Of a DNA stretch of 64,000 bases, positions 40,999 to 48,901 are shown piece after piece (within the stretch, counting starts at the first letter, position 1; the number at the start of each line of letters is the position of its first letter). The DNA is taken from NCBI RefSeq assembly GCF_019049245.1, contig NZ_JAGMUK010000052.1, positions 118,680 through 182,679 of the forward strand, in the 5' to 3' direction. Position numbers and translations under genes: made by a program. Under the pieces are notes generated by a model. The model saw only the letters and a program-made list of their open reading frames with translations, did not search any database and had not been told where the DNA came from. The DNA is from Streptomyces sp. AC555_RSS877. GTDB taxonomy: Bacteria > Actinomycetota > Actinomycetes > Streptomycetales > Streptomycetaceae.

Positions 40999-41004
40999 TA
41001 GGGT
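40999..41004 (+). promoter_or_regulatory. -10 box of SDR gene, leaderless-type
   Basis: TAGGGT followed by 6 nt and the ATG at 41011. Confidence 0.45.
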
Positions 41005-41010
41005 GCGGAG

Positions 41011-41793
41011 ATGACGACCTCGCAGACCTACCTCTCCGAACTGTTCTCACTGGACGGCCGGGTCGCCGTGGTGACAGGCGGCAGCTCCGGTATCGGCCGC
41101 GCCATCGCCGGCGCCCTCGCACGGGCCGGGGCGAGCGTGGTGATCGTGGCGCGCAGGGAGCCGGAACTGGCCGCCACGGTCGACGAGATGACCGCGGCCG
41201 GCTGCCGGGCGGCCTGGGTGAGCGCCGACCTGAGCACCCGCGACGGGGTGCGCGTGGCGGCGGACCAGGCAGCCGACGTGTTCGGCGAGCCCGACATCCT
41301 CGTCAACAGCGCCGGGATCAACCTGCGGCCGCCGATGGACGAACTGGGTGACGAGGTCTGGGACACCACGATGGCCGTGAACCTGGAGGCACCCTTCCTG
41401 CTGGGCCGGCGCTTCGGGCCCGGCATGGCCGAACGGGGCTTCGGACGGATCATCCACATCACCTCCCAGCAGGCCCACCGCGCCTTCGTCCACAGCGGCG
41501 CCTACGGAGTCTCCAAGGGCGCACTGGAATCCCTGGCCCGCTCCCAGGCCGAGGCCTGGTCCCCCCACGGCGTCACCGCCAACACACTGGTCCCGGGCTT
41601 CGTCATGACCCCCCTCAACACCCGCCTCTCCTCCGACCCGGAAAAGGTGGCGGCGCTGGCCGCCCGCACGATGATCGGCCGCAACGGCCTGGCCGAGGAC
41701 TTCGCGGGGGCGGCGGTGTTCCTGGCGGGGCGGGGGTCGGGGTATGTCACGGGGCAGTCGATCTTTGTGGATGGGGGGTTTTCCGTGCACTGA
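41011..41793 (+). CDS. Short-chain dehydrogenase/reductase
   Basis: A 260-residue classical SDR. TGGSSGIG (NAD(P)-binding G-x3-G-x-G, ~residues 22-29), the NSAG motif (LVNSAGI), catalytic Ser in HITSQQ, YGVSK (Tyr-x3-Lys) and the FVDGGFSVH ending, with GRNGLAEDFAGAAVFLAG near the C-terminus. The carbonyl or alcohol substrate cannot be inferred; gluconate or 3-oxoacyl-like enzymes are both possible. Leaderless-type start. The adjacent HxlR remnant may once have regulated it. Confidence 0.9.
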   Translation: MTTSQTYLSELFSLDGRVAVVTGGSSGIGRAIAGALARAGASVVIVARREPELAATVDEMTAAGCRAAWVSADLSTRDGVRVAADQAADVFGEPDILVNSAGINLRPPMDELGDEVWDTTMAVNLEAPFLLGRRFGPGMAERGFGRIIHITSQQAHRAFVHSGAYGVSKGALESLARSQAEAWSPHGVTANTLVPGFVMTPLNTRLSSDPEKVAALAARTMIGRNGLAEDFAGAAVFLAGRGSGYVTGQSIFVDGGFSVH

Positions 41794-41883
41794 GCGGGAC
41801 CTCGCCGGAGATGCCTGAAGTTCGACCTGGTCGAGCAGGGCTCTGATCAGCAACAGCCTGGCCGCGTCGGTGGGCGGGTTTGC

Positions 41884-42262
41884 CTAGGCCGGTCTGAGCC
41901 GAGGGTGCGGCTGGTTTAGTGGCGCCTGTCCGGCGAATCTCGTCTCACGGCCGCCAGAAGGTTGGTGCACAGAGGGTTCGGGTCGTTTCTTGCGCCAGGC
42001 GACGGCGACCCGTGTGTGGGCGGTGCCGGGTTCGACACTGGGGAAGGCAACGCCTTTGAGGCAGTAGGCGAGAGCCTTGGCGATCAGATCCCGGGCGGCG
42101 TCTCCGTAGGAGGCAGCGCTGCTGAAGGCGTGGAACGCGCCGGTGCGCTGGGGCCGCGAAATTCTTCAGCTCCTGCCGGAGCGTCTCCAGTGCCTGCTCG
42201 GCTCCGAGAGCCTTCGCCCGATCGGCCACCCGAGCTGTTACGGCCGCGATCACGCCGCTCAC
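41884..42262 (-). pseudogene. Small unknown gene broken by a one-base C insertion
   Basis: The gene starts at GTG 42262, overlapping the stop of the upstream gene (GTGA). It reads MSGVIAAVTARVADRAKALGAEQALETLRQELKNFAA, then turns into Arg-rich nonsense. Removing one C from the CCCC at 42150-42153 restores a natural reading: NFAAQRTGAFHAFSSAASYG ... DLIAKALAYCLKGVAFP ... TRVAVAWRKKRPEPSV, running to TAG at 41884-41886. So it is frameshifted (or the read is wrong in a homopolymer). Product about 125 aa when repaired; function unknown. Confidence 0.65.
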
Positions 42263-42555
42263 CGGCCCTGTTCCTCCTGCTTCGACCGAGCCGTGAGGTC
42301 AATGCCCTCCTGCACGGCAGTGTCAAAGTCGGGATCCTGGTAGAGGCGGATCCTGCCCCCGTAGTCGACGATCACCGTGGCAACAGCGTTGAGATCCGTG
42401 TCGGACGATGCCTCCAACGCACGCTGAAGATCTGCTTCAAAGGACTCCCGGTCACCCGGAAAGCCATGCCCGGACCGAAGAGCAGCTCGAATGTCACCGA
42501 TGGTCTTCAACGACAGCGTCGCAGGCCCGGGCGTCTCCACGTACTGTGCGCTCAC
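42259..42555 (-). CDS. Small DUF6247-like protein
   Basis: A 98-residue acidic protein: MSAQYVETPGP ... IGDIRAALRSGHGFPGDRESFEADLQRALEASSDTDLNAVATVIVDYGGRIRLY. The pattern 'P-x-LxxIRAAL...FExDLxRAL...TDLxAV' resembles the DUF6247 family of Streptomyces antitoxin-like proteins; this is a tentative reading. Overlaps the frameshifted downstream gene (GTGA overlap). GTG start with AAGGAG 9 nt upstream. Two-gene layout of small partner proteins suggests a toxin-antitoxin-like unit, unproven. Confidence 0.6.
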   Translation of the reverse strand: MSAQYVETPGPATLSLKTIGDIRAALRSGHGFPGDRESFEADLQRALEASSDTDLNAVATVIVDYGGRIRLYQDPDFDTAVQEGIDLTARSKQEEQGR

Positions 42556-42690
42556 GATCGTCAGCTCCTTGCTGTCTGCTGTCCCAAGAGGAGTGTCCTA
42601 CGGCGGAAGGGGCCGCTGAGGAACCTCTCGTCAGTGCGCCAGACGCGAAGGCGCTCGGTGCGCCGTTACTAAGTGAGTACGGTTCCTGGC

Positions 42691-43068
42691 TCACGCTTGG
42701 AGCCCCGGCAGCACCATCCGACCGGTCATCAACACATCGTGGTTGGCGAAGAGCGAGTCGAGTACGAACCTCCGACAGATGTACGCCGTCCAGCTCGCGC
42801 CCAACAGATCGGTGTACGCATTGACCGTTCGCGCGCGGCTCGCCTGCGTGAGAATCCACTGGGCCTGGGCATGGCGTTGCTGATGGCCGCCGAGATCGCA
42901 GGCAAGGCGCCACAGTTCTTCACCATCGCCGCCCGCGTCGACGACGGTGACGAGTCCGATGTCACCGAGGCCACGCTCGTCGCTGGACTGGGTGGTGTAG
43001 GCGACGCGGAGACCTTCGAGCGGGAAGACGGTCACGCGGCTGGTCGCGGTCAGCTCGGTGAGGGACAA
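42691..43068 (-). CDS. Hypothetical protein
   Basis: A 125-residue protein of unknown function. It begins SLTELTATSRVTVFPLEGLRVAYTTQSS and ends VNAYTDLLGASWTAYICRRFVLDSLFANHDVLMTGRMVLPG. Codon bias fits a real gene: hydrophobic positions and G/C thirds. The only start is TTG at 43068, without a convincing SD, so the true start may differ. A shared orientation with 43145-43582 suggests an operon (76-bp gap). Confidence 0.5.
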   Translation of the reverse strand: MSLTELTATSRVTVFPLEGLRVAYTTQSSDERGLGDIGLVTVVDAGGDGEELWRLACDLGGHQQRHAQAQWILTQASRARTVNAYTDLLGASWTAYICRRFVLDSLFANHDVLMTGRMVLPGLQA

Positions 43069-43144
43069 GGGGACGGGGTCCGTTCTGGCACAGGGGAGGG
43101 CGGACTGACCGGGGAGGCCGGCCCGCCCATTCCGTGGGAGGGGG

Positions 43145-43582
43145 TCAGCAGCAGGGGCCGTCGCCGCAGCAGGCAGGCGGGTTGCAGTCCGCGGCCGTGC
43201 CCCACAGCCGTTCGTCGACCTCGAATCCGGCGGAACGGATCCTGTCCACGACGTCGACCATCAGCCCTCGCGTGCGGACCTTCGAGTTTGGCTGGTGATG
43301 CAGGAAGTAGCCGAAGCTCCTCTCGCACCAGTCGGCGTACCAACCGGTGTGCAGGATGAGCGTGTGCCAGCCCGGATCGACCTGCTGGGACGGCGCCATG
43401 GCCGCGCCTTCACCGGACGAGCCCATGACGAAGACCATGGCGAGCGCCTGGTCGACGACTCGGTCGGCGACGCAGCGCTCCAGGCCGTACTCCTCGGCGC
43501 AGAACGCGGCGAGCATGTCGAACTCGGCGTCTGTGACGAGGGATCGGCCGGTGCGGACTCCGGTGACGGCGGCAGTGGTCAC
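43145..43582 (-). CDS. Glycine-rich-domain-like protein with Cys-rich tail
   Basis: A 145-residue protein with core VDPGWHTLILHTGWYADWCERSFGYFLHH, whose 'V-D-x-x-W-H-x-x-I-L-H/D-T-x-x-Y-A-x-x-C' pattern matches the glycine-rich-domain (GRDP-like) family of Streptomyces. It ends CNPPACCGDGPCC, six Cys in the last 13 residues, which looks like a metal-binding or disulfide knob. Helical N-terminal part DAEFDMLAAFCAEEYGLERC. Function unknown. GTG start at 43582. Confidence 0.6.
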   Translation of the reverse strand: MTTAAVTGVRTGRSLVTDAEFDMLAAFCAEEYGLERCVADRVVDQALAMVFVMGSSGEGAAMAPSQQVDPGWHTLILHTGWYADWCERSFGYFLHHQPNSKVRTRGLMVDVVDRIRSAGFEVDERLWGTAADCNPPACCGDGPCC

Positions 43583-43892
43583 TGCGTGGCCCCCCTCGCA
43601 CTCGCGCTGCTCCTGGGTGGGGTTGGCCCAGGAGGCATCTCGGGCCCTGACGGCGTTGTTTGCAACACAGATTCACCTCGTCTTTGGAGAACCCTCGGGT
43701 GGTGGACCTCTCCTGAGTGCCGCAGGCCTGCCGCGTGCTTAGGGAGAGGGCTTACACACCGCCGCGCAACGTGACGCAGTCCCGTACGCAGCGGGAAACA
43801 TTCGACGACTGGCCAACTGCCACCTGGTCGGAGCGTTGGAGTGGCCGGGTATTCCTCGCAGGCGGAGAGGAGGAGGGCCTACCGCAAGCGGC
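43583..43892. other. Gap with no convincing gene
   Basis: 310 bp between two minus-strand genes. Open frames on both strands show Arg/Ser-rich shadow composition. It may hold the promoter of the 43145-43582 gene and a GTTTGCAACACAGATTCACC stretch with slightly lower G+C; nothing else recognised. Confidence 0.4.
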
Positions 43893-44300
43893 TCACAACC
43901 GCGTGCCGATCGCGATCCGGTCTTTGCCGGCCAGCCGCAGCATCGCCTGCAAAACGATCTTCAAGCGGCGCTCGTCGAGGTACTCAACAGCGGCGAGATG
44001 GCTCTGCCGCACACCCACGATCGACAGCACAAGCCCGAGAAACGCACGCTCTTCGTCGTCAAGCCCCAGCGTGTAGAGGCGTCCGGCCATGCCCTCCCAC
44101 CGGCAGGTCATAACGCCACCCCGCTTGGTCACGAGCGCTGCACGGACGTTGTCGCGGTTGAGGAGCTTCGCCTCTTCGACGAGGGCCTGTACTGCGCTCC
44201 GGTCGCGGACGCCGGTCGCTGACTGTACGAGGAGCTCACCGAGCGTCGGGGCATCGGGTTCGTCGGCCTCTGCGCCTGACCAGGCGGAGGTAGTCGTCAT
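43893..44300 (-). CDS. Hypothetical protein
   Basis: A 135-residue protein: MTTTSAWSGAEADEPDAPTLGELLVQSATGVRDRSAVQALVEEAKLLNRDNVRAALVTKRGGVMTCRWEGMAGRLYTLGLDDEERAFLGLVLS. Alternating hydrophobic-charged pattern suggests helix-rich, acidic N-terminus and basic middle. Its start overlaps the stop of the upstream gene (ATGA), so the two are co-translated. No family recognised; it resembles small partner proteins encoded near XRE/DUF397 regulators. Confidence 0.55.
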   Translation of the reverse strand: MTTTSAWSGAEADEPDAPTLGELLVQSATGVRDRSAVQALVEEAKLLNRDNVRAALVTKRGGVMTCRWEGMAGRLYTLGLDDEERAFLGLVLSIVGVRQSHLAAVEYLDERRLKIVLQAMLRLAGKDRIAIGTRL

Positions 44301-44755
44301 CAGAGCGTCTCCGCAAGAACTCGTCCGCCCAAACCGAATGCGGCGCCGAGCGCTGTGGGGTCGGTGAGGCGGCCTGATCCGCTCGGGCGTTCCAGCCATG
44401 CGCGCTCGTCGATTGTGTGCAGAACCGGCGGGCAAGCGAGGATCCAGCCGGTCGGGTGCACTGTCAGCTGTCGGACGTTGTCCAGTTCGCCGCCGAGGCT
44501 TGGGGACAGGAGCCACCAGGCCTGGTCAGTCGCAACGTCCACCAGGACGGGGCCGAGTCGCTGGCTGCTCACGTCTTTCATTGCCCTGACAGACCTGAGC
44601 AAAGGGCCCTCGGCTACGCGCCAATGCTCGCCACTCGGGATGAGAGCGAATCCATGGGCATCCCACGCGCGGCGCGCGGCAGTGGGATTTCGAGTGCAGG
44701 ACAGGAGCCAGTCCTGGCCTGCCTGCCAGGTTGACTGGGTGGGCTTCGTGACCAT
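44300..44755 (-). CDS. Hypothetical protein (WYFLVP-type)
   Basis: A 151-residue protein. The segment RLGPVLVDVATDQAWWLLSPSLGGELDNVRQLTVHPTGWILACPPV has the 'GPVLvD...W(W/Y)(F/L)L(V/S)P' pattern seen in small Streptomyces proteins encoded close to XRE/DUF397 modules. N-terminus TQSTWQAGQDWLLSCTRNPTAARRAWDAHGFALIPSGEHWRV. Start ATG 44755; overlapping stop and start with the next gene. Function unknown. Confidence 0.55.
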   Translation of the reverse strand: MVTKPTQSTWQAGQDWLLSCTRNPTAARRAWDAHGFALIPSGEHWRVAEGPLLRSVRAMKDVSSQRLGPVLVDVATDQAWWLLSPSLGGELDNVRQLTVHPTGWILACPPVLHTIDERAWLERPSGSGRLTDPTALGAAFGLGGRVLAETL

Positions 44756-44842
44756 GGCAAGGACGTTAGATGGCACGATTGCGCGCCTGTGTCGCGATTG
44801 CGCGCGATTGCGCATTCGGGTCCGGCGCTTGCTGTTGATTGT

Positions 44843-45691
44843 CTACGGCAGGTCCAGAGACGCCCTCGCCCGGCCGATCAGACGGCGTGCGGGCGCCCCG
44901 TACTCGGCGGAATCAGCGAGCCAGTCCCACGCACGCTCGTACAGCTGTATGTCGTCCTCGCCAGTGAGCCACAGCTCTTCGCTGATCGTCTCGATGATGA
45001 CTAGCCTGCGGTCGTAGATCCAGAAAGCATGCGGAGCCGTACGGCGCAGTTGTGCGCCGAACGGGAGGATGCCGAGCTCAATTCGGCGCTGGCCCACCAG
45101 GTTGTACAGCCGGTCCAGCTGCTCCGCCATCACGTCCGCAGGGCATGAGCGGTGGTACAGGGCCGCCTCGCACACCAGGAAACGGAACGTCTTCGCAGGG
45201 TCGTACAGCGACTCCTGGCGACGCATCCGGGCCTCGACGGCGGCCTCGGTGGTCGCGGGGATGCCCCGGAACTCGGCATTGGCGTCGAAGATGAAGCGGG
45301 CGTACTCCGGGGTCTGGAACAGCCCTGGAACACGCGATACCTCAAGCCCTCGGATCGCCTTCGTGGCATCGGTCTGACGGACGGCGATCTCCTGGCGACC
45401 GCGGTGTCCGCCGGCCAGCTGACGCCGCCAAGAGCGGTGGCGCTGCTTCATCTCCAGCCCGGCCCGCAGCCCTTGGAGCTCAGCTTCACAGTCGGGTCGG
45501 CCGCAGGCCTGCGCCCACGCGGTCAGGTCAGCAGAGGCCGGAGTCTGCTTGCCGTTCTGAAGCCGGGAGACCTTCGAGGGCTGGCAACCGAGCTTGGCGG
45601 CGAGATCTTTGCCTTCCAGGCCGGACTCGGTGCGCAGCTCGCGCAGCCGCGCGCCGAGGGCTTCTCTGGCGGTCTGGTAGTCCGTGCTCAC
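44843..45691 (-). CDS. XRE/Scr1-type regulator with DUF5753 domain
   Basis: A 282-residue DNA-binding protein. An HTH of the XRE type at ~10-60 (LGARLRELRTESGLEGKDLAAKLGCQPSKVSRLQNGKQTP) is followed by the DUF5753 domain with VPGLFQTPEYARFIF and AVEARMRRQESLYDP, AALYHRSC and LTGEDDIQLYERAW near the end. Such proteins are typically the antitoxin-like/regulatory half of a pair; the partner here is DUF6879 upstream with a 4-nt overlap (GTGA). Probably autoregulated. Confidence 0.83.
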   Translation of the reverse strand: MSTDYQTAREALGARLRELRTESGLEGKDLAAKLGCQPSKVSRLQNGKQTPASADLTAWAQACGRPDCEAELQGLRAGLEMKQRHRSWRRQLAGGHRGRQEIAVRQTDATKAIRGLEVSRVPGLFQTPEYARFIFDANAEFRGIPATTEAAVEARMRRQESLYDPAKTFRFLVCEAALYHRSCPADVMAEQLDRLYNLVGQRRIELGILPFGAQLRRTAPHAFWIYDRRLVIIETISEELWLTGEDDIQLYERAWDWLADSAEYGAPARRLIGRARASLDLP

Positions 45692-46428
45692 ACGGTGGAA
45701 CGTACCCGCCTGGCAAACTCTTCGGTACGGACGGAATGGTGCCAGGCTGCGTCCCGCGCCTGGCATGCGGCGAGGACTTCGGCGGGGTCCTCAGTGACGT
45801 ACACGCCCATCGTGGTGTCGTCGTCATCGAAGGCGAAGCGGGCGAGGATTTCGGAGTCGAAGAGCCAGAAGTCATAGTCCGGCAGTCGCAATCCCTGCGC
45901 CTGGGCGCGGCTCAGGTTGCGGATGTCCTCTCCCGCGGCAACGTTGCTTGGCGCGCTCGCAAGGAGGAACTTCTGTCCCTGGGTCAGCGGTTCGTCGACC
46001 AGGCGCACGCGCTCGAACCGCTTGCCTTGCGCCGTCTGAGCACGGACGTTCTCACGCCAGGCGTTGTCCGGGTCTCGAGCGATGTCCTGGCCCGCGAGGA
46101 ATCGGGACCACTTTGGGCTGTTGCGATCAGAGGCGTATTCGCGGCGGGACTCAAGGCGCCAGGCGGTGTGCTTGAAGTCGCGGAAGAGAGGGGCGATCGA
46201 AGAGAACGGCTGAAGCTCGGGCGCATCGCTCCTGGGCGCGTAGCGGGTCAACAGGCTCCGCGGCACCCGGACGAAGGTCTCGGACTCCTTGACGTCCCGC
46301 AGCTGCACGAGATGCTCCGGGTCCGTCTCCCGTTCGCCCTGGACGAGGATCTCGTCCGTTCCTTCGATGTCGTACAGCGTGGGGCAGTCACCGTCGTCGC
46401 TGGTGGTACCGATGAACCTGAGAGTCAT
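45688..46428 (-). CDS. DUF6879 family protein
   Basis: A 246-residue protein. The C-terminal half fits DUF6879: FSSIAPLFRDFKHTAWRLESRREYASD (phospholipid-like 'F...F...TAWRLE-R..Y') and RVRLVDEPLTQGQKFLLASAPSNVAAGEDIR, LPDYDFWLFDSEILARFAFDDDD. This family pairs with a DUF5753 XRE regulator in Streptomyces, as here (overlap at 45688-45691). The role is unknown, suspected toxin or regulatory partner. Start 46428 ATG with AGGG-type upstream. The first gene of a minus-strand run that continues to about 41.9 kb. Confidence 0.75.
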   Translation of the reverse strand: MTLRFIGTTSDDGDCPTLYDIEGTDEILVQGERETDPEHLVQLRDVKESETFVRVPRSLLTRYAPRSDAPELQPFSSIAPLFRDFKHTAWRLESRREYASDRNSPKWSRFLAGQDIARDPDNAWRENVRAQTAQGKRFERVRLVDEPLTQGQKFLLASAPSNVAAGEDIRNLSRAQAQGLRLPDYDFWLFDSEILARFAFDDDDTTMGVYVTEDPAEVLAACQARDAAWHHSVRTEEFARRVRSTV

Positions 46429-46742
46429 GTAGCCCTCCGTGTGTGCCCGCTGGACGTCCAGGATGCGGGTCCGGGACCGGCCTGTGTCTCAGGATTGCAG
46501 CGGATTGCGCCTTCTGTGAGGTCAGCTGGGATTGCGAGCAAGCAGTCATGGCTCAGGTCCCTTCACATCGAAGACCTCGCGGGAGGTTCCTTGGCATTGG
46601 CTTCACCCTTGCCAACTACAGTTTGCTTAGACCGAGTACAGATCAAGGGAGCCGTACCAGGGAACGAACTAGTCTGCGAAACTAGGGTAGTTGGCGAGGC
46701 TCGTTAGGCCCTTGGACCACCATGTGAGAGGTGCGGAGTAGC
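46429..46742. other. Divergent promoter region before DUF262
   Basis: 314 bp, relatively A+T-rich. It holds an inverted repeat (CCTTGCCAACTAC, 46607-46619, and GTAGTTGGCGAGG, 46687-46699, one mismatch). A small frame at 46443-46685 lacks any protein character and is not annotated. Confidence 0.5.
46607..46699. promoter_or_regulatory. Spaced inverted repeat upstream of the DUF262 gene
   Basis: Arms CCTTGCCAACTAC and GTAGTTGGCGAGG match in 12 of 13 positions, separated by 67 nt, ending 43 nt upstream of the DUF262 start. It could bind a dimeric regulator or mark the edge of an inserted segment. Confidence 0.45.
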
Positions 46743-47954
46743 GTGGCGAATGATGACATGCCCGAGTGGGATGACGTAGACGGCGAAGAAGAGGACACGA
46801 CCGCATCAGTGACATCTGAAGAGGTCACGCGGGCCGTTGTTACGGACACGGACTGGACCGCCGAAACGATTCTCAGTCAGTTGCGTCGAGGAAACATTCA
46901 ACTCAATCCACGTTTCCAGCGTCGAGATGCCTGGAACAAGCCTAGGAAGAGTCGTTTCATCGAGTCTCTTGTCCTTGGCCTGCCAATCCCCCAGATCGTC
47001 CTAGCTGAAGATAAAAATCGGCGCGGAAAATTCATCGTGCTGGATGGAAAGCAGCGACTGCTAGCTCTCCGGCAGTTCGCGGCGGGCTCGTCTTTTGCGG
47101 CATCGGCAGAAGAAGAGGACTTCAAGGGATTTTCACTCACGGGTCTTGAGGTTCGTGAAGATCTGCGGCTTGCTACACTTCGAAAGATGGAGGAGGATGA
47201 CAGTTATGTCGACGATCTAAACTCCCTCCTTAATGAGACTATTCGAACTGTGGTTGTCCGCCGTTGGCCTAACGAGGATTTTCTGAACCTCATTTTCCTC
47301 CGACTTAATACAGGCAGTGTAAAGCTGTCTCCTCAGGAGCTTCGACAGGCTCTTCACCCCGGCCCGTTTACCGACTTCCTGGACGATTGCGCGTCTGAGA
47401 GTGAGTGGCTTCGAGCTGCTCTGCGTATTGATAAGCCGGACTTCCGAATGCGTGATGTGGAGGTGCTGCTTCGATACTTCGGGTTCCACTTCACTCTGGA
47501 TGACTATACAGGGAATCTCAAGAAATTCCTTGACGATACAGTCAATCTTCTCAATGCTCAGTGGGAAAAAGAAGAGGGTCGGATCAAGCAGGTTGGGGAT
47601 AACTGCAACGATTCCATCGAGGCAACGTTCAAGGTTTTCGGGGATAATGCGTTCTATCGCTGGGCCGGTGGGAAGTATGAAGGGCGCTTCAATCGGGCCG
47701 TGTTCGATGTAATGACCTACTACTTCTCCGATGAGGCTGTACGAGCCAAGGCCTCCTCTCGCGCATTGGTCGTTGAATCGGCCTTCCGCGAGCTCTGCGA
47801 TACCAATCAACGTTTTGTCGAGTCGATCCAGACTACGACGAAAACTCCGCTCGCGACCCATCGACGTCTTTCCCTTTGGGGTGAGGCTCTTGGCGAAGCG
47901 ATCGACATGCAACTGCGTGTACCTGAACTGCGCGACAACCGTCTCGTTCCCTAG
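46743..47954 (+). CDS. DUF262 (GmrSD N-terminal-like/ParB-fold) protein
   Basis: A 403-residue protein of the DUF262 family (nuclease/NTPase related to the GmrS part of GmrSD). It shows ILSQLRRGNIQLNPRFQRRDAWNKPRKSRFIESLVLGLPIP (N-terminal substrate face), then VLDGKQRLLAL with DGKQR at 101-105 (family D-G-Q-Q-R) and LNTGSVKLSPQELRQALHPG. No C-terminal HNH (GmrD) domain is present; the C-terminus is helical. GTG 46743 is the chosen start, ATG 46758 the alternative. A HEPN gene follows after 8 nt. Codon use is notably more A+T-rich than the neighbours, so it is likely acquired. Confidence 0.83.
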   Translation: MANDDMPEWDDVDGEEEDTTASVTSEEVTRAVVTDTDWTAETILSQLRRGNIQLNPRFQRRDAWNKPRKSRFIESLVLGLPIPQIVLAEDKNRRGKFIVLDGKQRLLALRQFAAGSSFAASAEEEDFKGFSLTGLEVREDLRLATLRKMEEDDSYVDDLNSLLNETIRTVVVRRWPNEDFLNLIFLRLNTGSVKLSPQELRQALHPGPFTDFLDDCASESEWLRAALRIDKPDFRMRDVEVLLRYFGFHFTLDDYTGNLKKFLDDTVNLLNAQWEKEEGRIKQVGDNCNDSIEATFKVFGDNAFYRWAGGKYEGRFNRAVFDVMTYYFSDEAVRAKASSRALVVESAFRELCDTNQRFVESIQTTTKTPLATHRRLSLWGEALGEAIDMQLRVPELRDNRLVP

Positions 47955-47962
47955 GGGTTCGG

Positions 47963-48580
47963 ATGGCTTCCGCGCGATTTGAGGAACTGGAGAAGCGGAT
48001 CAGGGAACTGCGGCAGAATTTCCTGCCGCAGGACTTTGATCCTACGGGGGACTATGAAGATCTCGTCTACGAGCAGACGCGCGCTTTCAGAGTCCTGGCG
48101 CACGCAGAGTTCGAGTCTTTTATAGAGGATCGTGTCATCGAGGTTATAGACCAGGCAGTCGCCGGCTGGAAGTTCAGTGGGTCGATAGCGATTAGCCTGC
48201 TGGCGGTTGTGGCGTACAGGGAATCGGCTCCAGCTATCCCTGAGTCTCTAAGTGAGGCCGCCGCCAGACCGGCAAAATATCCTGCGTTGGAGGCCCGGAT
48301 AGAGGCTGCCCGAGCCGATATGCATCGCTACGCCAGAAAACAAAACCACGGCATAAAAGAGAAGAACCTTCTCCGACTGCTCCTACCGATTGGTCTGCGG
48401 GAGGCAGATATCGACTCGGGATGGCTCAGTGCGACTGAGACTTGGGCGACGGCTCGAGGTGATGCTGCTCATAAGGGAGCAAAGATGCAGGTTAAGCCCG
48501 ATCCGCAAAATGAGCTAAAAATAGTCAATGTGGTTCTAGATGGATTTCGGGATCTCGATATCCAGATGGATAGTAAGTAG
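47963..48580 (+). CDS. HEPN-domain protein (RiboL-PSP/MAE_28990-like)
   Basis: A 205-residue all-alpha protein of the HEPN superfamily. The C-terminal R-x4-H motif (Arg165-GDAA-His170 in ETWATARGDAAHKG) is the catalytic ribonuclease signature. N-terminal EELEKRIRELRQNF ... FRVLAHAEFESFIEDRVIEVID is typical of the MAE_28990/RiboL-PSP branch. Proteins of this branch are known to be encoded next to DUF262 genes and are predicted toxins or abortive-infection nucleases. Start ATG 47963, 8 nt after DUF262's stop. A+T-richer than the surrounding genes. Confidence 0.8.
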   Translation: MASARFEELEKRIRELRQNFLPQDFDPTGDYEDLVYEQTRAFRVLAHAEFESFIEDRVIEVIDQAVAGWKFSGSIAISLLAVVAYRESAPAIPESLSEAAARPAKYPALEARIEAARADMHRYARKQNHGIKEKNLLRLLLPIGLREADIDSGWLSATETWATARGDAAHKGAKMQVKPDPQNELKIVNVVLDGFRDLDIQMDSK

Positions 48581-48603
48581 CGAGTTCGGAGATTCGCGAG
48601 GGT

Positions 48604-48640
48604 GTGATATCCAACGTTACCGTCGGTGCGTTGGATGTCA
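48604..48640. terminator. Hairpin between HEPN gene and DUF397
   Basis: GTGA-T-ATCCAACG pairs with CGTTGGAT-G-TCAC (arms 48604-48616 and 48628-48640), with an inner ACCG/CGGT. A converging-gene terminator, without a T-run. Confidence 0.65.
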
Positions 48641-48679
48641 CAGAAACTCTCGGTGTGAGTTGCCGGGTCAGGGGCGGCT

Positions 48680-48901
48680 TCAACTCTGAGTTTCGGTCTC
48701 GAAATCCGACGTTCGCCCGATCTGCAAGGCATGCGTGAAGGCATGCCAGGCCTGCTCCCGAACAAGGATCACGGGACCACTGACGATCTTCGAGTCGCGT
48801 ATGAGAGTTCCGTTCCTCGTCCGTGCACACTCGACACACTCTGTTCCGCTGCCCCCGCTGTAGGAGGACTTGAACCACAGGTGTGTCGAGGGCGACGTCA
48901 T
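48680..48901 (-). CDS. DUF397 protein
   Basis: A 73-residue DUF397 protein, likely partner of the upstream XRE regulator. Family features: WFKSSYSGGSGTECVECA near the start, then RDSK...GPVILVREQAWHAFTHAL. In Streptomyces such DUF397 proteins pair with XRE/DUF5753 regulators, where one is antitoxin-like to the other. ATG at 48901 overlaps the TGA of the upstream gene by one base. Confidence 0.85.
   Translation of the reverse strand: MTSPSTHLWFKSSYSGGSGTECVECARTRNGTLIRDSKIVSGPVILVREQAWHAFTHALQIGRTSDFETETQS

Noticed and set aside
46443..46685. 80-codon plus-strand frame upstream of DUF262
   Set aside because: No SD, no hydrophobic or family pattern; overlaps the promoter region and the inverted repeat.
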